From NCBI RefSeq assembly GCF_004151105.1, contig NZ_PHRF01000161.1:1-64000 (forward strand): a DNA stretch of 64,000 nt. Direction: 5' to 3'. The notes under the pieces were generated by a model, which worked only from the letters and a program-made list of their open reading frames with translations, did not search any database and had not been told where the DNA came from. The position numbers and the translations under genes were made by a program. The stretch comes from Streptomyces sp. L-9-10 (GTDB lineage: Bacteria; Actinomycetota; Actinomycetes; Streptomycetales; Streptomycetaceae). Positions 41,178 to 49,874 of the stretch are shown here, piece by piece (positions within the stretch are counted from its first letter, which is position 1; every line of letters begins with the position of its first letter).

Positions 41178-41210
41178 CCGCTGCCCGGCACGGGAAGTGC
41201 CGGGCAGCGG
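41178..41210 (-). terminator. Intrinsic terminator of the LysM/M23 gene
   Basis: A perfect 14-bp stem (41178-41191 with 41197-41210) and a five-base loop. Read leftward it is followed closely by TTTT in CGGTTTTCGG. It ends the peptidase transcript 25 bases after its stop. Confidence 0.8.
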
Positions 41211-41234
41211 AATGGGCTGACGTGATCTGACGAA

Positions 41235-42263
41235 TCAGAGGTTGACGCCGTTCTCCCGGAGGTAGGCCACCGGGTCGACGTCCGAGCCGTACTCGGGGCC
41301 GGTGCGGATCTCGAAGTGCAGGTGCGGTCCGGTGGAATTGCCGGTGGAACCGGAGAGTCCGATCTCCTGGCCCGCGCTGACACTGTCGCCCGCGGAGACC
41401 TCCAGGGACGACAGGTGGCCGTACTGCGAGTACATGCCGTCGCTGTGCTGGATGACGATCTGGTTGCCGTACGAGCCGCCCCAGCCGGCCGTCACGACCG
41501 TGCCGTCGCCGACCGCCTTGACGGGGGTGCCCGAGGACGCCGAGAAGTCGACACCGGTGTGGTAGCCGCTGGACCAGCTGGCGCCGGAGGCCCGGTACGG
41601 CGTGGAGGTGGGTCCGTCGACCGGCGCGGTGAAGCCGGAACCGGCGCTCGGCTCCGCCGTGTCGGGGGCGGGGGCCTGCTCGGTGGTCGAGGCCGCGGAC
41701 TCGTCCGTCGAGCCGCTCGACGCGGAGTCGTCGGACGGGGCGGCGGCGGAGTCGGGCGAGGAGGAGTCGGCGGACGTGGAGGCGGAGTCGGCCGAGGAGC
41801 TGGAGGGTTCCGCCGGGGTCTCGGACGAGGAACTCGCCGCGGCCCTCGCGCCGAGGGTCAGCTTGAGGCCGGGGTGGATCAGCGACGGGTTGTCGCCGAT
41901 GGCCTCCCGGTTGTCCTTGTACAGCCTGTGCCAGCCGCCACGGACATGGTGCTCGACGGCGATCTTGGAGAGATAGTCCCCGGCGACCACGGTGTAGGTC
42001 CTCGCGACCTTGGTGGCGGCGGCTCGGGCGGCGGTCTGCTTCGTCTCGGCCCGCTGCTGGGCGCCGGACAGGTTCTGGGCCGTGAGCGCCGAGGCGGGAA
42101 CGGCGGCCTGCGGAGCGGTGGCGGGAGCGGCCTTCTCCGCGGCGTGCGCGCCGGTGGCGCCGATGAGCGGAAGCGCGATGGCTGCGCCACCCGTGCCGGC
42201 GGCGATGAATCCGCGCGAGATGGGGTTGGTCTTGGGACGGCGGTGCTTACCCTTCGCGGGCAT
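41235..42263 (-). CDS. LysM and M23 peptidoglycan peptidase
   Basis: A 342-residue secreted cell-wall enzyme. The signal peptide has a basic start (KGKHRRPK), a hydrophobic core and cleavage near GAHAAE. A LysM domain follows (TYTVVAGDYLSKIAVEHHVRGGWHRLYKDN, ending HPGLKL), then a 75-residue Ser/Asp/Ala linker, then an M23 domain with the zinc ligands GYHTGVDFSA and HLHFEI. It would bind peptidoglycan and cut cross-links during growth or germination. The ATG at 42263 has GAGAGGAAT upstream, within reach of the c-di-AMP riboswitch in its 5' leader. The N-terminal KHRRPK end is common in streptomycete cell-wall hydrolases. Confidence 0.9.
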   Translation of the reverse strand: MPAKGKHRRPKTNPISRGFIAAGTGGAAIALPLIGATGAHAAEKAAPATAPQAAVPASALTAQNLSGAQQRAETKQTAARAAATKVARTYTVVAGDYLSKIAVEHHVRGGWHRLYKDNREAIGDNPSLIHPGLKLTLGARAAASSSSETPAEPSSSSADSASTSADSSSPDSAAAPSDDSASSGSTDESAASTTEQAPAPDTAEPSAGSGFTAPVDGPTSTPYRASGASWSSGYHTGVDFSASSGTPVKAVGDGTVVTAGWGGSYGNQIVIQHSDGMYSQYGHLSSLEVSAGDSVSAGQEIGLSGSTGNSTGPHLHFEIRTGPEYGSDVDPVAYLRENGVNL

Positions 42264-42280
42264 GGCGAATTCCTCTCCGG

Positions 42281-42453
42281 CGCCTGCGAGGTGAGCTGTC
42301 GGGTTCGGGCTGGAGCTGCCCGGCCGCACGTCGTGCGCGACTTCACCCCAAGCCGTCCGGAGTTCCGGATCGGCGTACTACCTGGGTCCCCCGCTCCTGC
42401 CACGCGTTGATGGATGGATGCGAATTCCAAGCGGCGGCAGGATTCGGCGATCC
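42281..42453 (-). promoter_or_regulatory. Cyclic di-AMP (ydaO-type) riboswitch
   Basis: The leftward leader contains the ydaO signature in order: GGATCGCCGAATCCTGCC, GGCAGGAGCGGGGGACCCA, CTTGGGGTGAAG, and the 3' part CCCGAACCCGACAGCTCACC with TCGCAGGC. It ends 18 bases before the peptidase ATG. In streptomycetes such elements precede cell-wall hydrolase genes and shut them off when c-di-AMP is high (established for rpfA). The 423 bases from 42454 to 42876 hold no gene; they must carry the riboswitch promoter and that of the phosphatase gene, but I see no clear consensus. Confidence 0.85.
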
Positions 42454-42876
42454 GCTCGGATTGAGGCTGAAGGTAAGCGAGTCGGACGGCCGGAACAAGA
42501 TGCTGTATTCCGGTGGTCTCAGCCGTTCCGGATATCGCCCGGGTTATCCGGTCACCCTGCGTGGATTCCGCTCTCCAATTTCCTTACGGGGAAGCAATTC
42601 CCCTTCCCGATACCACCACGCAACGTCACGGATATGATCCTGCTCACGGACCCGAGCCCATCTCCCCCGTGACCGGGGCAGGTTATACGGAATCACCCAT
42701 TCCGGACAGATGGGCATGTGGGCGATATTCATCGACGCGGCGTGTCCGAATAATGCGCTTCTGCCCCCTCGGGTGCTGGGCTGATTGCCACAGGTTGCCT
42801 GAGGAACAAATGTCGTAGGGTCGGGAATCGACATCGTCGGCGAGCCGCGCCGACGGCAGACACGGAGGAGCACGCC

Positions 42877-43689
42877 GTGACGCAGCAGCTGCCGCAGGTC
42901 CCGTCGACAGAGCCCGAGTTGTCCGGCGTGCGCAACTTCCGCGACGTGGGCGGGCTGCCGACCACGGACGGCCGACGGGTGGCCCACGGCAGGCTCTTCC
43001 GCAGCGGGCATCTCGCCAACGCCACCCCGGCCGACGCCGCTTTCCTCTCCTCCCTCGGCCTGCACACCATCTTCGACTTCCGCAACGGCGCCGATCTGAA
43101 GCTCGACGGCGCGGACGTGGAGCTGCCCGGCGTACGCAATGTGAACCTGCCGCTCACCGATCCGGCGGACGGCGCCGAGTTCTGGCTGATGGTGCGGGAC
43201 GGCGATCTCGACCAGTTGCGCTCGATCCTCTCGGACGGCAAGGCGGCGAACCGGATGATCGACTCGTACCGGACGATCATCACGGAACGCACCGCCGAGC
43301 ACAGCCGCGTCCTGCACTCCCTCGCCGAGGACAGTGTCCCCGCGCTCATGCACTGCGCGGCGGGCAAGGACCGGGCGGGGCTCTCCATCGCGGTGTCCCT
43401 GCTCGCCGTCGGGGTGGAGCCTGAGGCGATCGAGGCCGACTATCTCAAGTCGAACGACCCGCACCGCCGCTACCCGATCCGCCGCAGCGACAGCTCGGCC
43501 GCCGGGATGTCCTCGGAGGTGATGGAGCTCCTCAGCCCGCTCTTCGACGCTCGCGCCGAGTACCTCGCGGCGGCCTTCGAGACCATCGAGAAGACCTGGG
43601 GCACCACCGACCGCTATCTGGCCGAGGGGCTCGGGCTCGCCCCCGAGACCCGCGAGCGGCTCCGCGCCCGCCTTCTCGACCAGGCCTGA
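42877..43689 (+). CDS. Tyrosine/serine protein phosphatase (PtpB/MptpB-like)
   Basis: A 270-residue phosphatase. The N-terminus has SGVRNFRDVGGLPTTDGRRVAHGRLFRSGHL, a hallmark of the MptpB/lipid-phosphatase-like group, and the active-site P-loop is HCAAGKDRAGLS (C-x5-R with Cys nucleophile and the lysine/aspartate typical of the phosphoinositide-like subgroup). The general-acid region is before MIDSYRTII. It may dephosphorylate phosphotyrosine, phosphoserine or phosphoinositide. The start is GTG at 42877 with GGAGGAG upstream. No kinase is adjacent. Confidence 0.9.
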   Translation: MTQQLPQVPSTEPELSGVRNFRDVGGLPTTDGRRVAHGRLFRSGHLANATPADAAFLSSLGLHTIFDFRNGADLKLDGADVELPGVRNVNLPLTDPADGAEFWLMVRDGDLDQLRSILSDGKAANRMIDSYRTIITERTAEHSRVLHSLAEDSVPALMHCAAGKDRAGLSIAVSLLAVGVEPEAIEADYLKSNDPHRRYPIRRSDSSAAGMSSEVMELLSPLFDARAEYLAAAFETIEKTWGTTDRYLAEGLGLAPETRERLRARLLDQA

Positions 43690-43757
43690 GCGAGCGACGA
43701 CGACGGCGACAGCGCCACTCCCGAGCCGCCACCCCTCGGGCCGCCACCTCCGAGCCG

Positions 43758-43973
43758 TTACCCCCGCGCGCCCATCTCGAAGAGCAGATAGAGGAACGCC
43801 GCGAAGAGATGGCCGGCGATCAGATAGGCGAAGAGCCGGATGACCAGCCCGCGGGGGAACTTCCCCTCCTCCTTCATGACATGACCGGGCGCGGCATTCT
43901 CCGACACGGCGTTCTCCGGCACGGGGTTCTCCGACACTGGGTTCTCCGACACGGGGTTCTCTGACTCGGGCAT
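43758..43973 (-). CDS. Small single-pass membrane protein (DUF6126-like)
   Basis: A 71-residue protein. The first half is a low-complexity series of five-residue units (SENPV, SENPV, PENAV, SENAA) coded by a 15-base repeat. Then EEGKFPRGLVIRLFAYLIAGHLFAAF and LYLLFEMGARG form one membrane segment. I recognise the membrane half as DUF6126, commonly found after a cupin-type XRE gene. It is 23 bases downstream of the XRE-cupin gene on the same strand, so it belongs to that operon. Confidence 0.75.
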   Translation of the reverse strand: MPESENPVSENPVSENPVPENAVSENAAPGHVMKEEGKFPRGLVIRLFAYLIAGHLFAAFLYLLFEMGARG

Positions 43974-43996
43974 GGTGGCAGACCTCTCTCAGCAGG

Positions 43997-44620
43997 TCAG
44001 CGGCGATGAGCCCCGGCGCCGAGGCACAGCTCGGCGGCGGGGCTCTGCAGCAGGGTATGGACGAAGAGCAGCTCGGTCCCCTCGGGTCCGGCCGCCGCGA
44101 TCCGGTGCGGGGTGAGCGAGTCGAAGTGCGCGCTGTCCCCGGGGTCGAGTACGTGTACGGCGTCCCCGAGGGTCAGCCGCAGCCGCCCTTCGAGGACATG
44201 GAGCCACTCCTCACCCGGGTGTACGCGGACGAGGTCGCCCTGCGCCCCGTACGGGACCTGGAGCCGCAGCGGCTGCATGGCCCGGCCCGAGCCGCCGGCC
44301 TGGTAGTAGGTCCAGCCGTCGGCTTCGACCGGTTCCATCCGGTCGGCCCGGACGATGGGATCCCGTTCCGGCGGAATCTCCCCGAGCAGCTCGGAGACGG
44401 TCGTACCGTAGATACGGGCGAGGCTCAGCAGCATCGGGAGCGACGGTTGTCTACGGCCGGTTTCCAGCCGGGAGAGATGGGCCGGGGAGAGTCCGGCCCG
44501 CCGGGCGGCGTTCTCCAGGGTGAGCCGCCGGCCGCGGCGCAGGTCGCGCAGGCGGGGTGCGACATCGGGCAGCTGGCCGGACAGGTCTTCGCCGGCCTCT
44601 CCGGCGGGAGGTGTGCTCAT
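43997..44620 (-). CDS. XRE-family regulator with cupin domain, next to the hopanoid cluster
   Basis: A 207-residue regulator with HTH DVAPRLRDLRRGRRLTLENAARRAGLSPAHLSRLETGRRQPSLPMLLSLARIYG and a C-terminal cupin (LVRVHPGEEWLHVLEGRLRLTLGDAVHVLDPGDSAHFDSLTPHRI). The family is like PuuR/SutR-type regulators that sense small ligands. The ATG at 44620 is used. An inverted repeat CCTCCGAGG-N11-CCTCGGAGG lies just upstream, probably its operator. It sits between the hopanoid cluster and the small membrane gene; a role in hopanoid control is possible but not shown. Confidence 0.85.
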   Translation of the reverse strand: MSTPPAGEAGEDLSGQLPDVAPRLRDLRRGRRLTLENAARRAGLSPAHLSRLETGRRQPSLPMLLSLARIYGTTVSELLGEIPPERDPIVRADRMEPVEADGWTYYQAGGSGRAMQPLRLQVPYGAQGDLVRVHPGEEWLHVLEGRLRLTLGDAVHVLDPGDSAHFDSLTPHRIAAAGPEGTELLFVHTLLQSPAAELCLGAGAHRR

Positions 44621-44643
44621 ACGTCCATTGCGCCAGGAACTTT

Positions 44644-44672
44644 CCTCCGAGGCAAATTTCTTACCTCGGAGG
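44644..44672 (-). promoter_or_regulatory. Inverted repeat operator before the XRE-cupin gene
   Basis: CCTCCGAGG (44644-44652) and CCTCGGAGG (44664-44672) are a 9-bp inverted repeat with an AT-rich 11-base centre, between the XRE-cupin start and the end of the aminotransferase gene. Each arm is followed by CAAA on the plus strand. Confidence 0.6.
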
Positions 44673-44694
44673 CAAAACGACCTCCGGACGCGCG

Positions 44695-46086
44695 CTACCG
44701 GTTGGCCACGGCCTGCTTCACCAGGGTCCGGCCGAAGTCCCACATCAGTCCGCCACCGCCGTGGGCGTCGTCCATGACCGCCGTGAAGGCGTCCACGAAG
44801 CGCTCGACCTCCCTCTCCCCGATGGTCAGCGGCGGAATCAGCTTGATCACTTCCAGATGGTCGCCGGAGACCTGGGTGAGGATCCGGTGCTTCTGGAGCA
44901 GCGGTACGACCACCATCTGCGCGAAGAGTCCCTTGCGGGCCGCCTGGAGCATGGTCCACCGACCGCGCAGCTTGATCGAGTTCGGCCGGCCGAACTCGAT
45001 GCCGATCATCAGGCCACGGCCGCGTACCTCGTACAGCAGCTCATAGCGGTCGACGAGCGCGGCCAGGCGTGACCGGAGCAGATCCCCGGTGGCCCGAGCG
45101 TTGGCCACGACGTTCTCGTCCTCCATCACGGACAGCACGGCCAGCCCCGCGGCCATGGCCTGGGCGTTGGATCCGAAGCTCGCCGAGTGGACCAGCACCC
45201 GGTCCATCGAGGAGTAGACCTTCTTGAAGATCCAGTCCTTGCCCAGGGTCGCGCCGACGGGTACGTAGCCGCCGGAGAGCGCCTTGGCCACACAGACGAG
45301 ATCCGGCTCCACCCCCTCCTCGTGCTGGTACGCGTAGAAGTCCCCGGTCCTGCCGAGGCCGGTCTGCACCTCGTCGACGATGAGCAGTGCCTTGTGCCTG
45401 CGCAGCAGCTCCTGGGCCGCGCGCAGAAATCCGGGCGGTGTCTCGTGGACGCCCTTGCCCTGGATCGGCTCGACGACGAAGGCGGCCACATCGCCCCGCT
45501 CGAGCTCCCTCTCCAGACCGTCGAGATCGCCGAGCGCGAGAGCGGTGTCGGGCAGCAGCGGTGCGAAGCCGTCCCGGAAGCCGTCCTCGCCGTTGACCGA
45601 CAGCGCGCCCGTGGTGAGCCCGTGGAAGGCGTGCGAGCAGTACAGGATCCTGGGCTTCCCGGTCGCGTACCGCGCGAACTTCAGCGCCGTCTCCACCGCT
45701 TCCGTACCGCTGTTGCCGAAGAACACCCGGTCCAGATGCGGGGAGTGGGCGAGCAGCTTCTCGGCGAGGAGTCCGGGCAGCGGCTGGCAGTCGAAACGGG
45801 TGAGATCGGCGAGCGAGGCGTCGAGGACGTCGTGCAGCGCCTTGCGTACGACGGGGTGATGCCGGCCGAGACCCATGACGCCGAAGCCGGCGAGCATGTC
45901 CAGATAGTCGTTGCCCTCCTCGTCCCAGAAGTAGGCTCCCTCGGCCCGCTCGTAGAACCGGTCGAAGCCGATGGTGTGCAGCATGCGCGGGAGCTGGTGG
46001 TTGAGGTGCTTGGTGTACAGCTCGTAGCGCTCGGCGCCGCGCTCGGCGAGCAGCCGCGACAGGTCGAAACCCGTGGGCTCGGTCAT
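44695..46086 (-). CDS. hpnO: Class III aminotransferase of the hopanoid cluster (HpnO-like)
   Basis: A 463-residue PLP-dependent aminotransferase of the acetylornithine/GABA class. Visible are AYFWDEEGNDYLDMLAGFG, VFFGNSGTEAVETALKFAR, SHAFHGLTTGALS, VVEPIQGKGVHE, LIVDEVQTGLGRTGDF and the PLP lysine segment VCVAKALSGGYVPVGA. In hopanoid clusters this gene is thought to aminate the side chain to give 35-aminobacteriohopanetriol. It overlaps the dxs stop by ATGA and so ends the operon. The C-terminus has the usual KLIPPLTIGEREVERFV. Confidence 0.8.
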   Translation of the reverse strand: MTEPTGFDLSRLLAERGAERYELYTKHLNHQLPRMLHTIGFDRFYERAEGAYFWDEEGNDYLDMLAGFGVMGLGRHHPVVRKALHDVLDASLADLTRFDCQPLPGLLAEKLLAHSPHLDRVFFGNSGTEAVETALKFARYATGKPRILYCSHAFHGLTTGALSVNGEDGFRDGFAPLLPDTALALGDLDGLERELERGDVAAFVVEPIQGKGVHETPPGFLRAAQELLRRHKALLIVDEVQTGLGRTGDFYAYQHEEGVEPDLVCVAKALSGGYVPVGATLGKDWIFKKVYSSMDRVLVHSASFGSNAQAMAAGLAVLSVMEDENVVANARATGDLLRSRLAALVDRYELLYEVRGRGLMIGIEFGRPNSIKLRGRWTMLQAARKGLFAQMVVVPLLQKHRILTQVSGDHLEVIKLIPPLTIGEREVERFVDAFTAVMDDAHGGGGLMWDFGRTLVKQAVANR

Positions 46087-48071
46087 TCCGCGCTCTCCTT
46101 GCCTGCCGGGCTCGTCCTGCCTGCCGTGTTCTCCCTGCCCGCCGGGTTCTTCCTGCCCGCCGGGTTCCGCTCGCTCGCCGGCTTCCCCACCCGTGCCCGG
46201 CTCTCGTGGCGCGCCAGGGCCGCGCTGATCCGGCCCGCGATCTCCACCGGGGTGAGACCGATGTCGGCCAGCACCTCACCCCGTTTGGCGTGGGCGAGGA
46301 ACTCCTCCGGAATGCCGAAGGTCCGCAGCGGTACGTCCACCCCGGCGTCACGCAGCGACTGTCCGACGGCCGAACCCACCCCGCCGCTGCGGCTGTTGTC
46401 CTCGACGACCGCGACCAGCCCGTGCCGTTCCGCCAGCGGGGCGAGCTGTTCGTCGACAGGCTTGACCCACCGGGGATCGACCACCGTGCAGCCGATACCG
46501 CGCTCCGCGAGCAGCTCCGCCGCCTGGAGGCACACGGGCGCGAGCACCCCCACCGCAACGAGCAGCACCTTCGCGTCCGCCGCGCGGCGCAGGACGTCCA
46601 TCCCTCCCACGCGTCCGACGGCCGGGATCTCGGCGCCCGCCGGCTCCTTGGCGAACCGGACGACCGTCGGCGCGTCGTCCACGGCCACCGCCTCGCGCAG
46701 CTGCGCCCGCAGCTGTCCCGCGTCGCGCGGCGCCGCGATCCGCAGCCCGGGTACGCACTGAAGGACCGACATGTCCCACATGCCGTTGTGCGAGGCCCCG
46801 TCGACCCCGGTGACCCCGGCCCGGTCGAGTACGAACGTGACGCCGCACCGGTGCAGGGCGACATCCATCAGCAACTGGTCGAAGGCGCGGTTGAGGAACG
46901 TGGCGTAGACGGCGACGACCGGATGCAGCCCGCCCGTGGCGAGCCCCGCCGCGGAGACCGCCGCGTGCTGCTCGGCGATCCCCACGTCCCAGACCCGGTC
47001 CGGGAAGCGCTCGGCGAACTTCGTCAGCCCGACGGGGTGCAGCATGGCCGCCGTGATCGCCACCACATCGGGCCGCTCCTCGCCGATCGCGACGAGCTCG
47101 TCGCGGAACACCGAGGTCCAGGTCGGGCCGCTCGACGGTGCCAGCGGCTCGCAGGTCAGCGGATCCATCACGCCGACCGTATGGAAGCGGTCCGCCTCGT
47201 GCTCCAGCGCCGGCGCGTAGCCGCGCCCCTTCTCCGTCAGACAGTGCACCAGCACGGGCCCGTGGAAGCGTTTCGCGCGCCGCAGCGCCGATTCCAGGGC
47301 GGCTGTGTCATGTCCGTCGACCGGTCCGACGTACTTGAGACCGAGGTCCTCGAACATGCCCTGCGGGGCGAAGGCGTCCTTGAACCCCTTCTTCGCGCCG
47401 TGCAGCGACCCGTACAGCGGCCGGCCCACCACGGGGGTGCGCTGGAGTACCTCCTTGCCCCAGGCCAGGACGCTCTCGTAGCCGTCGGTGGTACGGAGGG
47501 TGGCGAGGTGATCGGCGAGTCCTCCTATCGTCGGACCGTAGGACCGTTCATTGTCGTTGACCACGATGATCAGGGGCCGGTCCTTGGCCGCGGCGATGTT
47601 GTTCAGTGCCTCCCAGGCCATCCCGCCGGTGAGCGCCCCGTCCCCGATGACCGCGACGACATGGTCCTCGCCGCCCAGCACCTCACGGGCCTTGGCGAGT
47701 CCGTCGGCCCAGCCGAGAACCGTCGAGGCGTGCGAATTCTCGATGACATCGTGTGCGGACTCGGCGCGCGAGGGATAACCGGACAGGCCGCCCTTGCCGC
47801 GCAGTTTGGAGAAGTCCTGTCGGCCCGTGAGGAGTTTATGGACATAGCTCTGATGGCCGGTGTCCCACAGAATTCGGTCGACAGGCGAATTGAAGACCCG
47901 GTGCAGGGCGATGGTCAGCTCCACCACCCCGAGATTGGGCCCGAGATGGCCGCCGGTTCTGGCGACCGCCTGGATCAGGAACTGTCTGATGTCCTCGGCC
48001 AGTTCACCGATGTCGCTTTCACTCAGCGCCTTGAGATCGCGCGGCCCCCGGATATTCTCCAAGACTGACAC
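46083..48071 (-). CDS. dxs: 1-deoxy-D-xylulose-5-phosphate synthase
   Basis: A 662-residue TPP enzyme that condenses pyruvate and glyceraldehyde 3-phosphate, the first step of the MEP isoprenoid pathway. Visible are RTGGHLGPNLGVVEL, DTGHQSYVHKLLTGR, the TPP motif GDGALTGGMAWEALNN, the DRAG-type motif FVLDRAGVTGVDGASHNG, and the C-terminal transketolase domain. Its place in the hopanoid operon suggests a dedicated copy that raises isoprenoid supply. The last 30 residues are a hydrophilic tail with four NPAGRK-like units coded by an 18-base repeat. The start is taken at 48071. Confidence 0.93.
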   Translation of the reverse strand: MSVLENIRGPRDLKALSESDIGELAEDIRQFLIQAVARTGGHLGPNLGVVELTIALHRVFNSPVDRILWDTGHQSYVHKLLTGRQDFSKLRGKGGLSGYPSRAESAHDVIENSHASTVLGWADGLAKAREVLGGEDHVVAVIGDGALTGGMAWEALNNIAAAKDRPLIIVVNDNERSYGPTIGGLADHLATLRTTDGYESVLAWGKEVLQRTPVVGRPLYGSLHGAKKGFKDAFAPQGMFEDLGLKYVGPVDGHDTAALESALRRAKRFHGPVLVHCLTEKGRGYAPALEHEADRFHTVGVMDPLTCEPLAPSSGPTWTSVFRDELVAIGEERPDVVAITAAMLHPVGLTKFAERFPDRVWDVGIAEQHAAVSAAGLATGGLHPVVAVYATFLNRAFDQLLMDVALHRCGVTFVLDRAGVTGVDGASHNGMWDMSVLQCVPGLRIAAPRDAGQLRAQLREAVAVDDAPTVVRFAKEPAGAEIPAVGRVGGMDVLRRAADAKVLLVAVGVLAPVCLQAAELLAERGIGCTVVDPRWVKPVDEQLAPLAERHGLVAVVEDNSRSGGVGSAVGQSLRDAGVDVPLRTFGIPEEFLAHAKRGEVLADIGLTPVEIAGRISAALARHESRARVGKPASERNPAGRKNPAGRENTAGRTSPAGKESAE

Positions 48072-48159
48072 GCTCGGGCCCCCTCTCGGAATGCTTCCTC
48101 AGCTCACGGTGACGGCGGGAGTCCCCGGCGGACCCCGTCGTCGGACTGTCCGGTCGTCG

Positions 48160-49179
48160 TCACCGCGTCCCGGCGACCGTCTCACGGACCGCCCGCAGCG
48201 ACTCCTTGAGGGAGCCCATGGTGGCGAGGACGGCGGTCGGCTCATAGCCGCAGTGCGCCATGCAGTTGGCACAGCGCGCGTCCTTGCCGCGGCCGTACTT
48301 GTCCCAGTCCGTCTCCTCGATGAGCTGCCGGTACGTCGGCACATACCCGTCGCTCATCAGATAGCAGGGCCGCTGCCAGCCGAAGAGCGAGTAGTTGGGA
48401 ATGGCCCACGCCGTGCAGGGGAAGTCGGCCTTGCCTTCGAGGAAGTCCAGGAACAGCGGTGAGTGGTTGAGACGCCAGCGCGCCCGGTTACCGCCGGCGA
48501 ACGACTTCCTGAACAGCTCCCTGGTCTGCTCGACGCCCAGGAAGTGCTCCTGGTCGGGGGCCTTCTCGTAGGCGTAGGCGGGCGAGATCATCATCTCGTC
48601 GACCTTCAGATCGTCATTGAGGTAGTTGAGCACCTCGATGATGGTCTGCGGGGTGTCGGTGTTGAAGAAGGTGGAGTTGGTGGTCACCCGGAAACCGCGG
48701 CGCTTGGCCTCCTTGATGGCCGCCACGGCCTCGTCGAACACCCCCTCCTTCGCCACGGACTCGTCGTGCCGCTCACGCAGCCCGTCGATGTGCACCGCGA
48801 AGGCGAAATACGGCGAAGGGGTGAACTTCTCGATCTTCTTGCGCAGCAGCATCGCGTTGGTGCACAGGAAGACGTATTTCCTCTTCGCCACCAGCTGCCG
48901 GACGATCTCGTCGATCTGCGGGTGCATCAGCGGCTCGCCACCGGCGATGGAGACCATGGGCGCCCCGGACTCCAGCACCGCCCCGACGGCCTGGGCAACG
49001 GGCATACGCTGCTTCAGGACGCCGGCCGGGTGCTGGATCTTGCCGCAGCCCTCACATTTCAGATTGCAGGCGAAGAGGGGTTCCAGCTCGACGATGAGCG
49101 GAAACTTCTCACGCTTGCGGAGCTTCTGTTCAAAGAGGTACGTCCCGACCCTGATGGTCTGACGGAGCGGCATGGCCAT
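48160..49179 (-). CDS. hpnH: Adenosyl-hopene synthase, radical SAM (HpnH)
   Basis: A 339-residue radical SAM enzyme that couples the 5'-deoxyadenosyl radical to hopene (diploptene) to form adenosylhopane. The cluster motif is FACNLKCEGCGKIQHP (Cys38, Cys42, Cys45), with SIAGGEPLMHP, the HpnH-typical MISPAYAYEKAPDQEHFLG, and auxiliary-like cysteines near the C-terminus (FPCTAW, RPCYL, RCANCMAHCGYE). The ATG at 49179 follows GGAGGTG by six bases, and the hpnG stop is five bases upstream, so translation is coupled. Homologous enzymes act on the inner membrane. Confidence 0.95.
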   Translation of the reverse strand: MAMPLRQTIRVGTYLFEQKLRKREKFPLIVELEPLFACNLKCEGCGKIQHPAGVLKQRMPVAQAVGAVLESGAPMVSIAGGEPLMHPQIDEIVRQLVAKRKYVFLCTNAMLLRKKIEKFTPSPYFAFAVHIDGLRERHDESVAKEGVFDEAVAAIKEAKRRGFRVTTNSTFFNTDTPQTIIEVLNYLNDDLKVDEMMISPAYAYEKAPDQEHFLGVEQTRELFRKSFAGGNRARWRLNHSPLFLDFLEGKADFPCTAWAIPNYSLFGWQRPCYLMSDGYVPTYRQLIEETDWDKYGRGKDARCANCMAHCGYEPTAVLATMGSLKESLRAVRETVAGTR

Positions 49180-49184
49180 CTAGC

Positions 49185-49874
49185 TCACCTCCTGGGGAGC
49201 AGCAAAGAACGGTGCCATTCGTGGAAAGCCGGAAGGACGGCACGGAGAACACGGAAGGCTGATATTCCACCGCGCACTGTGCCAATACGGACGAGCTCAT
49301 GCTCTGGAGCGTCCACGACCACCCGGACGGCCGCAACCGGGCGGGACCCGGCGCTCAGAGCACTTCGGAGCGTTGCCGCGGACTCCATGTCCACCGCGAC
49401 CGCCCCCGTGGCGCGCAGTTGGGCCCTCTCCTGACCCCGGACCACATGGTCGGAGCCGGTCAGCGGGCCGGTGTGGACCATATGGCCCGGCACGGCCCTG
49501 GCCAGCGCGTCCACCAGCAGCCCTGTGCTCGTACAGGGCGTGGAACCGTCCGGGTCCCGGGTCTCGTCGGCGACGATCAGATCCCCCGGGTTCATCCCCG
49601 GCACGAGTCCGGCGCAGAACCCGGAGGCGATCACGGCCGCGTCCCTGTTCCGGGCCTCTCCCAGCGCCCGTACCACGGCGCGCTCGGCGTTCCTGGGTCC
49701 CATGCCCGTACGCAGGACGGTCACCGGGCCCGCCGCGCCGGACCGGCCCGCGCGCAGGGCGAACCGCTCGATGCCGAGCGCGCAGGCGATCAGCAGCGGC
49801 ACGGCGGGACCGGGTGCCGGACGCGACGACGGACCGGAGGACGGAGCCGAGGACGGACCGGAGGACCGCTCCAT
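49185..49874 (-). CDS. hpnG: Nucleoside phosphorylase-like HpnG
   Basis: A 229-residue purine nucleoside phosphorylase-like enzyme that removes adenine from adenosylhopane to give a phosphorylated ribosylhopane. Visible are LIACALGIERFALR, VLRTGMGPRNAERAV, AAVIASGFCAGL, DLIVADETRDPDG and AVAVDMESAATLRSAL. The N-terminal 25 residues are a Ser/Pro/Gly repeat (SSGPSSAPSSGPSS). The start ATG at 49874 overlaps the shc stop (TGATG), and AAGGGAA precedes it, so it is translated with shc. Confidence 0.9.
   Translation of the reverse strand: MERSSGPSSAPSSGPSSRPAPGPAVPLLIACALGIERFALRAGRSGAAGPVTVLRTGMGPRNAERAVVRALGEARNRDAAVIASGFCAGLVPGMNPGDLIVADETRDPDGSTPCTSTGLLVDALARAVPGHMVHTGPLTGSDHVVRGQERAQLRATGAVAVDMESAATLRSALSAGSRPVAAVRVVVDAPEHELVRIGTVRGGISAFRVLRAVLPAFHEWHRSLLLPRR

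Noticed and set aside
46206..48068. A 620-codon plus-strand frame over dxs
   Set aside because: It is the GC-driven antisense shadow of dxs, with no motif.
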